Source: Lachnospiraceae bacterium MD308 (GTDB lineage: Bacteria; Bacillota; Clostridia; Lachnospirales; Lachnospiraceae). Taken from it: a stretch of DNA of 41,815 bases. The first letter of the stretch is position 1. The number at the start of each line of letters is the position of its first letter. Of this stretch, positions 24,900-32,301 are shown piece by piece. A program made the translations under genes and the position numbers. The stretch lies in assembly GCA_010206225.2 (NCBI GenBank), contig VIQU02000006.1, positions 76,631 to 118,445 of the forward strand. Reading direction: 5' to 3'. Under the pieces are notes generated by a model. That model searched no databases, was not told where the DNA came from, and saw nothing but the letters and a program-made list of their open reading frames with translations.

Positions 24900-26255
24900 T
24901 TAACTGTTCTGTTTTTCAAAAAACAAATCGATGCTCTTCTTTATCTCTTCCGGTTTCATTGTCTTAAGAAGATATCCCGCCGGCTTTAACGGAACGATCT
25001 TTTGGATACTCTCCTTATCGCCTCTTCCCGTCAGGAAAATCACCGGTATATCTGCGGTCTCCTTCTCCGCACGAATCATATCAAGCACCTGTCTTCCGTC
25101 ACAGACAGGCATCTCATAATCAAGAAGTACAAGATCCGGTCTGTCGAGGGTGATACTTCTGATCGCCGCCATTCCAGACTGTGCAAGTCCAACCTCGTAA
25201 TCTTTCTCCAGAAGCTGTTTTATTGCCTGACGCATAAGACCGGAATCATCTACTACAAGTACTTTTTTCCTAAGCGCCGCCTCATTTTCCTCCATAGTTT
25301 TTTTAAGATATTTTTCAATCTCCGACATAGCGTTCTCAACCTTAATATTCGTTCCCACGCCTTTCTCTAACAGATGCGGCGCGCTCACACAGAAAGCAAA
25401 ATATCCCGCACCCGTGTCGAACAGGAGACTGAACTGCATCTTCTTCTTTTCAAGGACCTGCTGGAACTGCTCGTAATTCAAAAGATTTTCTCCCTTTACT
25501 TTACGCAGATCCGCAGACGGGAAATACCTCTTAAGCTTCTCAACAAACTGCTTTGCTGTATATCTCGTTGCGTTAATGATCATAGAATTTACTTTGTCTG
25601 CCTTCGAGCCTATCATCTTTCCAACAGTATTCAGCAACAGCTTCTCCTCAAAGACAAGGACGATTTCCCATTCCTTGTTCCCCTCTGTCTCATACACCAG
25701 ACGGTAATAAATTCCATTTCCAAATTTCTCACCGCCATACTGCTTGCTGATAATATGTGTTTTTAAGCGGAACATATCTTCGATCAGATGTATGATTGCT
25801 TCCCCCATAGCCGCCTGCTCTTCTTCCGGCAAAAGCTCTCCCCATTTGCTCTCGCCCTCGCCTACGATCGCAAGATCCTCCGTGAGCGTATGCCCGATCA
25901 GCCATCCTGTACACACGCCCAAAAAGTGGTTGACAGCCGCCATAGAATATCCTGTCTGCTCCAGCTCCCATTCTAGCTGAGGCAGCGTAACATCCCGGAA
26001 ATTAGCATGAAGACGCTTATGCGTCTCATATCCCTGATATCCGACGGACTTCATATACTCCTCTTCCTCAACAAAATGTTTCATCGCATGGGCTTTAAAG
26101 AATTTAATTCCCTCATCACAGATCCACTGATGTTTTTCCGGCTGTTCGCCAAATCTGATCATCTTGCTCATGATCCCGAAAAGTTTCTGATGCTCTTTGT
26201 CAATATAGTCAACCCCTATATTGAACCGCTCCTGCCACGTCAATTGATACCCCAT
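24900..26255 (-). CDS. Bacteriohemerythrin / CheX-like / response-regulator receiver fusion
   Basis: A 451-residue three-part protein. Residues 1-135 are a bacteriohemerythrin with all seven di-iron ligands: His22 (DKEH), His60 and Glu64 (HFVEEEEYM), His79 and His83 (HKRLH), His122 and Asp127 (HTLTED). Residues about 165-320 resemble a CheX/CheC-type chemotaxis phosphatase domain (GKMIGSKADKVNSMIIN, then TAKQFVEKLKRYFP). Residues about 329-447 are a receiver domain (KVLVVDDSGLMR, phospho-acceptor Asp in VLLDYEMP, LTGRG and a terminal Lys in GYLLK). It starts at an ATG with AGGAGG. It could couple O2 or redox sensing to chemotaxis signalling. It is transcribed ahead of rpsL but separated by the str promoter. 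Confidence 0.85.
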   Translation of the reverse strand: MGYQLTWQERFNIGVDYIDKEHQKLFGIMSKMIRFGEQPEKHQWICDEGIKFFKAHAMKHFVEEEEYMKSVGYQGYETHKRLHANFRDVTLPQLEWELEQTGYSMAAVNHFLGVCTGWLIGHTLTEDLAIVGEGESKWGELLPEEEQAAMGEAIIHLIEDMFRLKTHIISKQYGGEKFGNGIYYRLVYETEGNKEWEIVLVFEEKLLLNTVGKMIGSKADKVNSMIINATRYTAKQFVEKLKRYFPSADLRKVKGENLLNYEQFQQVLEKKKMQFSLLFDTGAGYFAFCVSAPHLLEKGVGTNIKVENAMSEIEKYLKKTMEENEAALRKKVLVVDDSGLMRQAIKQLLEKDYEVGLAQSGMAAIRSITLDRPDLVLLDYEMPVCDGRQVLDMIRAEKETADIPVIFLTGRGDKESIQKIVPLKPAGYLLKTMKPEEIKKSIDLFFEKQNS

Positions 26256-26620
26256 CTCAAATCCTCCTAATCATTTTATATATTTGTTCCAGATAGATAA
26301 TATGCCTTAATACACTGCAAAATCTGCACAAAAAAGAGCTTGTTCTTCCGTCTCACTGCTCCCGAACAGTCCCTGAATAAAACACGCTCTTATAAATTCA
26401 TATCTGTCTTGATTTCCATACTGCAAATTGCTCTCAAATCTTGAGGCAGGGGTTCTTCTACATGTTTCATTTCATGAACAATGTCTGTGCATTGATGCCA
26501 TAAAAGTAAATGTCGCTACTACCGTATCTGTTGTTATAATATTAAGCAAGTGCTTATAGAATACCATAAACAATACAGAATTTCAAATGCTTTTACCAAA
26601 TTTACCATATATATTACTAT
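26256..26620. other. Intergenic region without a supported gene
   Basis: 365 bases between glf and the hemerythrin-receiver gene. I see no credible ORF. Weak nested inverted repeats (AAGAGC/GCTCTT around CTGTTC-like/GAACAG arms, about 26335-26393) and a short TAAGCA-ag-TGCTTA hairpin near 26545 are present; the latter could mark the end of glf transcription but lacks a clear T-run. Confidence 0.4.
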
Positions 26621-27724
26621 CTAATTCCCCAACTCATCTTTACATTTCTCAAGCGCCGATGCAATCACTGCATCCATATCATAATACCTGTATTCCCCAA
26701 GCCTCCCCCCAAAGATCACCTTTTCCTGCGAGGACGACAATCCTTTATATTCTTGATACAATTCCGTATTCTTTTTATCATTAACGGGATAGTATGGTTC
26801 GTCCCCAACCTTCCACTCCGAACTGTACTCCCGGCTGATGACAGTCTTTGGCTGTGTACCGAATTCAAACCACTTGTGCTCAATGATCCGTGTCCACGGC
26901 GTCTTCGCATCTGTATAATTCACCGCTGCATTACCTTGAAAATTCGGCTTATCAAGAACCTCTGTCTCGAATCTGACCGAGCGGTATTCAAGCACACCCA
27001 GCTTATACTCAAAATAGGCGTCAATGGCCCCCGTGTACACGACCTTGTCCGCCAACGCGTCAAGCGTCTCCTTCTCTTCCAGATAATCCACGCCAAGACG
27101 GATCTCGATTCCCTCCAGCATATTCCATACCATCTTCGTATAACCGCCCACCGGAATTCCCTGATACAATGCATTGAAATAGTTATTATCAAACGTCAGC
27201 CGCACCGGAAGTCTCTTGATGATAAATGCTGGGAGCTCGCTGCAAGGACGCCCCCACTGCTTCTCGGTATATCCCTTCACCAGCTTTTCGTAGATATCAG
27301 TCCCCACAAGACTGATGGCCTGCTCTTCCAGATTTCTCGGTTCAGAGATTCCTGCCACCAGTCTCTGCTCCTCTATTTTAGCCGCTGCCTCTTCCGGAGT
27401 CACAACTCCCCACATCTTATTGAATGTGTACATATTAAATGGAAGAGAATAAAGCTCCCCCCTGTAGTTTGCTACAGGGGAGTTCGTAAATCGGTTGAAC
27501 TCCGCAAACTGGTTCACATACTCCCATACATTCTTATTATTTGTGTGAAAGATGTGGGCGCCGTATTTGTGAACATGAATATCCTCCACTTCTTCGGTAT
27601 AGACATTTCCCGCAATATGATCCCTCCGGTCAATGACAAGAACCTTCTTACCCGCTTTTTTGGCCTCATGTGCAAAAACCGCCCCGTAAAGCCCTGCTCC
27701 TACTATCAAATAATCATACTTCAT
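26621..27724 (-). CDS. glf: UDP-galactopyranose mutase
   Basis: A 367-residue flavoenzyme converting UDP-galactopyranose to UDP-galactofuranose for surface glycans. The FAD Rossmann motif is LIVGAGLYGAVFAHEA at the start, followed by HKYGAHIFHTNN, WGRPCSELPAF and the C-terminal FGGRLGEYRYYDMDAVIASAL. Usual family length. It starts at an ATG with GGAGG upstream, 23 bases after the HD-domain gene, so the two are probably one transcript. No glycosyltransferase genes adjoin it, which is uncommon for glf. Confidence 0.95.
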   Translation of the reverse strand: MKYDYLIVGAGLYGAVFAHEAKKAGKKVLVIDRRDHIAGNVYTEEVEDIHVHKYGAHIFHTNNKNVWEYVNQFAEFNRFTNSPVANYRGELYSLPFNMYTFNKMWGVVTPEEAAAKIEEQRLVAGISEPRNLEEQAISLVGTDIYEKLVKGYTEKQWGRPCSELPAFIIKRLPVRLTFDNNYFNALYQGIPVGGYTKMVWNMLEGIEIRLGVDYLEEKETLDALADKVVYTGAIDAYFEYKLGVLEYRSVRFETEVLDKPNFQGNAAVNYTDAKTPWTRIIEHKWFEFGTQPKTVISREYSSEWKVGDEPYYPVNDKKNTELYQEYKGLSSSQEKVIFGGRLGEYRYYDMDAVIASALEKCKDELGN

Positions 27725-27747
27725 ACCTTTTCTCCTCCAATTATTTC

Positions 27748-28311
27748 TTATAATCCGAGCTTGTCCGCAATGAAGCCCATCTCCTCAAGAGCCACATCAA
27801 TCAAATCATCAAGACTAAGTCCTGTAAATTCAATCGCTTCCATATAATCTCTGTTAGCGCCCTTTGCAAACCGCAGCTCATTAAACCGCTTCATCACCGA
27901 TTTGTGCTTGACGCTTGCAATCTTCTTATCCGGATAGATCTGTGCAACTGCTTTTACAAATCCACTCATCGGATCTGCCGCCAGAATCGCATACTGAAGT
28001 GTCGTCTTTGCTTTCACCCCGCTCTTTGGATTATGCGCGCAGATTGCATCAAACAGAACCTTGTCTTCAATCCCTTCTTTTCTCAAAATCTCTGCCGAAG
28101 TCGGACCATGTACACTCATATCATGCTGCCAGTCACACTGCTCCTCGTCCAGATCATGAAGCAGTCCGACAATCCCCCAATACTCTACGTCATCCGGCGC
28201 CAGCCTCTTGGCCAGTCCTCTCATAATCGCTTCCACCGCATAAGAATGGGTAATATAATTCTCACCTTCCATATATTTCATCAAAATCTCATGCGCCTGT
28301 TCTCTATTCAT
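27748..28311 (-). CDS. HD-domain hydrolase
   Basis: A 187-residue phosphohydrolase of the HD superfamily. The motif HDLDE is within GLLHDLDEEQCDW, preceded by THSYAVEAIMRGLAKRL and followed by HNP and ADPMSGF, which together supply the His and Asp metal ligands. It begins at an ATG with AGGAGG. Small HD proteins of this kind cleave nucleotides or other phosphomonoesters; the substrate is unknown. It is coupled to glf. Confidence 0.85.
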   Translation of the reverse strand: MNREQAHEILMKYMEGENYITHSYAVEAIMRGLAKRLAPDDVEYWGIVGLLHDLDEEQCDWQHDMSVHGPTSAEILRKEGIEDKVLFDAICAHNPKSGVKAKTTLQYAILAADPMSGFVKAVAQIYPDKKIASVKHKSVMKRFNELRFAKGANRDYMEAIEFTGLSLDDLIDVALEEMGFIADKLGL

Positions 28312-28381
28312 TGTCTTATTTCCTCCTGCCTATTTTATATTTACAAAACCATTATATACACTATACAAACAGACGGCAATA

Positions 28382-29611
28382 TCAATACAACATCTTCTGA
28401 ACCTCTTTACTGTCAAGATTTTCTTTCGTCACCCAGAGATATCCTGTATCTATATAAGCTTCATTAGCCATCCCGAGCGCCGCTCTGGATGCCGCTATCA
28501 CAGAAGCATATCCCATCCCAAAAGGATTCTGCACCACAAGGCCTGCAATCTTGCCCTCTCTCAAAGCCTCCACTTCTGCTTCATCTGCATCGTATCCTAC
28601 CACCTGCACGCCTTCCATACCCAGACGCTTTAATCCTTCTACGACAGACACAACCGCCTCTCCGTTGGTGGCATAACATCCTTTCACATCCGGGTGCTTT
28701 TTCAGAATATAGTCTATAATATTTTCCCGCGTTATATCCTCTTCCTTTATTTTCTCACCTTCCGGAAGCTCTGTCCCGGAAGGCTCTTCTTCATCAAATC
28801 TATACGCGCCTTTATTTACCTCGTTGGAAATGACTTTTTTCATCTCGTCCAGATGATAAACCCCTGCAACCGGAGTATCCGGGTATTGACTCTTCATCGT
28901 CTCTGCAAATGCCTGCTCCCTGACAGTCGCCGTTTTAGACTTAGAGTCATGAGAGACTAAAACAATCTTCCCGCCCGCTTCAACTGTCTCCGCTAAATGC
29001 TGCGCTGCTTCTGCCGCCGCCTTTTCATTATTCGTTGATACCATCGCCATCAAACCTTTGTAATCACTTCCTGAATCGAAAGCAACAACCGGAATACTGT
29101 TTTCCGCCGCCAGATCAAACTGCACCTCACATGCTTTCGCATCTGCTATAGCGATTGCAATCGCCACAGGGTATCTTGCCAGTTCCTCGTCCAATATATT
29201 CACCTGCTCGTCAACATTTTCTGCCTCTGAAGGCCCATTATAGGTCACCTTGACTTTATCGCTCCCTTTATACCCCAAAGCTTTATTAATATCGTCAGCG
29301 GCCTGCTCCGCCCCCTTCTTCGCCTCATTCCAGAAGACTTTGCCGTCCGACTTGCCAATAACCGATATATACGCGCTCTTTTCCAGCGCAAGTCCATCCG
29401 CGTTACTGTAGGCTGACGGACTTATGGCATTCAGCTTCTCCTGATATTTTGCCGGCTCCTTCTCTTCCTCCGGCTCTGTATCTTCTGTCTGCCCTGCACT
29501 TTCTGCATTCTGCTCCGGCTGTACCTCTGTCCCGCCGTTTCCCGAAGAACACGCTCCGAGAACTAACATCTGGCACAATATAAGCGTAATAAACTTTTTT
29601 CTCATTTCCAT
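28382..29611 (-). CDS. Sugar-binding lipoprotein (type-1 periplasmic-binding fold), orphan
   Basis: A 409-residue exported lipoprotein. The lipobox LGAC puts the lipidated Cys at residue 21, and an acidic Glu-rich linker follows to about residue 60. The remaining part is a ribose/LacI-type binding fold: AYISVIGKSDGKVFW, VNILDEELARYPVAIAIAIA, IPVVAFDSGSDY, STNNEKAA and VQVVGYDADEAEV. No permease or ATPase gene is nearby, so it may serve a transporter encoded elsewhere or act as a sensor protein for a two-component or chemotaxis system. The ATG is preceded by GGGAGA. Confidence 0.85.
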   Translation of the reverse strand: MEMRKKFITLILCQMLVLGACSSGNGGTEVQPEQNAESAGQTEDTEPEEEKEPAKYQEKLNAISPSAYSNADGLALEKSAYISVIGKSDGKVFWNEAKKGAEQAADDINKALGYKGSDKVKVTYNGPSEAENVDEQVNILDEELARYPVAIAIAIADAKACEVQFDLAAENSIPVVAFDSGSDYKGLMAMVSTNNEKAAAEAAQHLAETVEAGGKIVLVSHDSKSKTATVREQAFAETMKSQYPDTPVAGVYHLDEMKKVISNEVNKGAYRFDEEEPSGTELPEGEKIKEEDITRENIIDYILKKHPDVKGCYATNGEAVVSVVEGLKRLGMEGVQVVGYDADEAEVEALREGKIAGLVVQNPFGMGYASVIAASRAALGMANEAYIDTGYLWVTKENLDSKEVQKMLY

Positions 29612-29731
29612 AATTCTCCCATCTAACCTGTATTCTCATCTGCCACCCAACACTATACACTAATTTCATGAAAAAATGTTGAAAATTTTCTTAAGATTCA
29701 TGTACCAGATTTATACACAATAATTTTTTTC

Positions 29732-29760
29732 TTGTATATTTTGGATTTTTGTATTATGAT
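29732..29760 (+). promoter_or_regulatory. Promoter of the ferredoxin gene
   Basis: TTGTAT (29732-29737), 17-base spacer, TATGAT (29755-29760), about 50 bases before the start codon. Confidence 0.6.
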
Positions 29761-29812
29761 AAACACAGACAAAAGATTGTGTCTAACATCATTATAAAGG
29801 AGGTACATACCT

Positions 29813-29983
29813 ATGGCATTCAAAATTAACGATGAATGTGTAGCTTGCGGTGCTTGTGCTGGCGCCTGTCCAATCAGTGCTATCACAGAGGGCGATGGAA
29901 AATACGAGATCAATGCCGATGAGTGTGTTGATTGTGGTACATGTGCAGCTCAGTGCCCGACAGGAGCTATTGAAGAGGCATAA
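29813..29983 (+). CDS. 2[4Fe-4S] ferredoxin, clostridial type
   Basis: A complete 56-residue electron carrier. It has two CxxCxxCxxxC-P clusters, CVACGACAGACP near the start and CVDCGTCAAQCP near the end, so all eight cluster cysteines are present. The short length is normal for the clostridial type. The ATG has AAAGGAGG about 9 bases upstream, a promoter lies ahead and a terminator follows, making this a monocistronic gene. It should serve as a low-potential donor or acceptor for oxidoreductases and hydrogenases. Confidence 0.95.
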   Translation: MAFKINDECVACGACAGACPISAITEGDGKYEINADECVDCGTCAAQCPTGAIEEA

Positions 29984-30010
29984 GAATTCAATCGAATACG
30001 AACACAAAAA

Positions 30011-30048
30011 GCATTGTCTGATTCCGTTTGGTTTCGGCAATGTTTTTT
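30011..30048 (+). terminator. Terminator of the ferredoxin gene
   Basis: CATTG-T-CTGA ... TCGG-CAATG folds into one hairpin (with G-U pairs and a CC-gttt-GG tip), followed by TTTTTT. Confidence 0.8.
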
Positions 30049-30150
30049 ACTTTCCTCCGACTTGTTTTGACCTATTTTTTACTTTGGACATGCTATGATA
30101 GATTCGCCATAGCGGACAAGCAATCATAAGTAAGGGGGAATTTCCAAACT

Positions 30151-30507
30151 ATGAACAAAGCATTAGAACAACTAAAACGCGAAACAAAGGATGATGCTCG
30201 GCTGTTTGAATGTATGAAAGAACTCTATGAACAGGGGATTCCATTTGCCGAATTAAAAGCACTGATTCCAGACCTCAAGCGCACTCGCGACCAGCTCCAC
30301 TTTAAGCGGATGCTGCAAAGCAACAATGAGGTACTCCTGCAGATGATAAGCGAAGAGATGTCCTTCCTTCTGGATGCAAAAGAACGTCAGGAGGAGGAAG
30401 AATTCAAAAAGCTGGACCAGCTCATCAGGCAGCAGCAATCCTTTCGGAAATCTGCCGCTGAGAGCGGACCAGCCTCGTTACTTAAAAAATTATTCCTGCC
30501 TGCTTAA
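30151..30507 (+). CDS. Small helical protein of unknown function
   Basis: A 118-residue, highly charged, predicted all-helical protein (KALEQLKRETKDDARLFECM, and EERQEEEEFKKLDQLIRQQQ-like coiled-coil stretches), without signal peptide or membrane segment. I do not recognise it. A GGGGGA lies about 13 bases before the ATG, which is long, and an extended -10 candidate TGC-TATGAT is at 30091-30099. The last 18 bases overlap the end of dnaB on the opposite strand. Spacing, base use and a plausible promoter favour a real gene. Confidence 0.55.
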   Translation: MNKALEQLKRETKDDARLFECMKELYEQGIPFAELKALIPDLKRTRDQLHFKRMLQSNNEVLLQMISEEMSFLLDAKERQEEEEFKKLDQLIRQQQSFRKSAAESGPASLLKKLFLPA

Positions 30508-31839
30508 ATTCGCAAACTTCGTATAGTCTGCGAGCCATGCAAGGTCAACGGTCCCTACGGGGCCGTTTCTCTGTTTGGCGACAATAATCTCCGCCTGTCT
30601 TTTTTTCTCACTGTCTTTATTGTAATACTCATCACGGTAGATAAACATTACCACATCTGCGTCCTGCTCGATCGCTCCCGATTCACGCAGATCCGAAAGC
30701 ATCGGCCGCTTATCCGGACGCGCCTCCACCGCACGGCTTAGCTGGGAAAGTGCAACAACCGGAACGTTCAGCTCTCTCGCAAGCGCCTTCAGCGAACGGG
30801 ATATCTCCGATATCTCCTGCTGTCTGGACTCAGAACGTCCCCCCGCGCTTCCTGACATTAACTGAAGATAGTCAATAATAATCAGCTGTATATCGTGCTC
30901 CAATTTGTATTTGCGGCATTTAGAACGCAGCTCCGATACCGAGATACCGGGCGTGTCATCTATGATCATATTCGATTTTCCAATAATACCTGCGCCTTCA
31001 ATCAGCTTTTCCCAGTCCGAATCCTTCAGATTGCCCGTGCGCAGAGCCTGCGAATCCACCTGAGATTCCAGCGCGAACAAACGGTTCACCAATTGCTCTT
31101 TCGACATCTCAAGACTGAATATAGCTACGCCTTTCTCCTTCTTAAACGCGACATACTGTGCGATATTTAAAACAAATGCCGTTTTTCCCATAGACGGTCT
31201 TGCCGCGATCAATATCAGATCCGAGGGCTGAAGCCCTGACAGCTTATAGTCCAGATCAATAAAACCAGTGGGAATTCCTGTAACAACTCCTTTGCTTTTC
31301 GCTGCTTTTTCGATACGTTCAAGCGCATTCAATACAACTTGCTTAATCGGAACATATTCCCCGCTGTTACGTCTCTGCAATAACTCAAATACCGACTTTT
31401 CCGTTGTCTCCAAAATGACCGGAAGCGGTTCCTTCCCTGCATAACAGGTGTTCGCTATCCCTTCATTCAGCCTGATAAGTTTGCGCATCATAGACTTATC
31501 CGAGACAATTTCCGCATAATATCTGACATTCGCCGAAGTTGACATGAGGTTCAGGATATCTCGCATGAATTCCAGACTTGCAATCTCCGGCGGGACCTCC
31601 TTCTCCTTCAGCCGCTCCTTGAGCGTAATAAGGTCTACCGGCTTCCCTTCATTAAACATCTCTACAACAGAGTCAAAGATAACGCCGTATGCACTCTGAT
31701 AAAAATCCTGCCCGCTGATGATCTCAGATGCCGTAAGGATAGCGTCCTTATCCATCAGCATGGCGCCTATGACAGACTGCTCTGCTTCTACGCTGTGGGG
31801 CATAACTCTTTTTATGAGCGCCTCTTCCATCAACTCCAT
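30490..31839 (-). CDS. dnaB: Replicative DNA helicase DnaB
   Basis: A 449-residue hexameric helicase that unwinds DNA at the fork and loads primase. The N-terminal domain begins RVMPHSVEAEQSVIGAML, the Walker A is ARPSMGKTAF, Walker B LIIIDYLQLM, and the arginine-finger region and GPVGTVDLAW near the C-terminus are present. I chose the ATG with AGGAGG 8 bases upstream; the preceding TTG is less likely. It lies 12 bases after rplI in the conserved gdpP-rplI-dnaB order. Confidence 0.97.
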   Translation of the reverse strand: MELMEEALIKRVMPHSVEAEQSVIGAMLMDKDAILTASEIISGQDFYQSAYGVIFDSVVEMFNEGKPVDLITLKERLKEKEVPPEIASLEFMRDILNLMSTSANVRYYAEIVSDKSMMRKLIRLNEGIANTCYAGKEPLPVILETTEKSVFELLQRRNSGEYVPIKQVVLNALERIEKAAKSKGVVTGIPTGFIDLDYKLSGLQPSDLILIAARPSMGKTAFVLNIAQYVAFKKEKGVAIFSLEMSKEQLVNRLFALESQVDSQALRTGNLKDSDWEKLIEGAGIIGKSNMIIDDTPGISVSELRSKCRKYKLEHDIQLIIIDYLQLMSGSAGGRSESRQQEISEISRSLKALARELNVPVVALSQLSRAVEARPDKRPMLSDLRESGAIEQDADVVMFIYRDEYYNKDSEKKRQAEIIVAKQRNGPVGTVDLAWLADYTKFANLSRQE

Positions 31840-31851
31840 CAACTGTTCCTC

Positions 31852-32301
31852 CTAGGCTTCCTCTGTCACATTCACCGTAAGCTCTGCGGTTACCTTCGGA
31901 TGAAGCTTCACCGGAATCTTGAAAGTTCCAAGACTCTTAATAGCGTCTTTGAGCACAATCTTTTTCTTATCTATCTCAAGATCCATCTGAGCCTTCACTT
32001 CCGCCGCAATTTCCTTAGAAGATATGGACCCGAATGCTTTTCCGCCTTCACCTGTCTTGATCGACATCTCAATCTTCCCGGCCTCAAGATTTTTACCCAG
32101 TTCCTTTGCCGCCTCATACTGCTCTTTTGAGATCTTTTCATCATTGGCCTTCTTAAGCTTCAGATCATTGAGGTTTTTTGCATTTGCTTCAACGCCTTTA
32201 TTCCTTTTTAAGATAAAATTTCTGGCATAACCGTCACTGACCTCCACAATCTCACCCTTTTTTCCAAGAGACTTAACGTCCTCTTTTAAAATTACCTTCA
32301 T
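31852..32301 (-). CDS. rplI: Ribosomal protein L9
   Basis: A 149-residue large-subunit protein of standard length: MKVILKEDVKSLGKKGEIVEVSDGYARNF opens the N-terminal 23S-binding domain, a long Lys-rich connecting helix follows, and the C-terminal domain has KTGEGGKAFGSISSKEIA. The start directly abuts the gdpP stop. Confidence 0.97.
   Translation of the reverse strand: MKVILKEDVKSLGKKGEIVEVSDGYARNFILKRNKGVEANAKNLNDLKLKKANDEKISKEQYEAAKELGKNLEAGKIEMSIKTGEGGKAFGSISSKEIAAEVKAQMDLEIDKKKIVLKDAIKSLGTFKIPVKLHPKVTAELTVNVTEEA

Noticed and set aside
26753-27847. A 364-codon open frame on the plus strand opposite glf
   Set aside because: Antisense to a clear UDP-galactopyranose mutase; composition is that of a reverse-frame shadow and no start signal is present.
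30550-30567. GGTCCCTACGGGGCC hairpin near the dnaB 3' end considered as a terminator
   Set aside because: It lies inside conserved coding sequence (the RNGPVGTVDL segment) and has no U-run in the direction of dnaB transcription.
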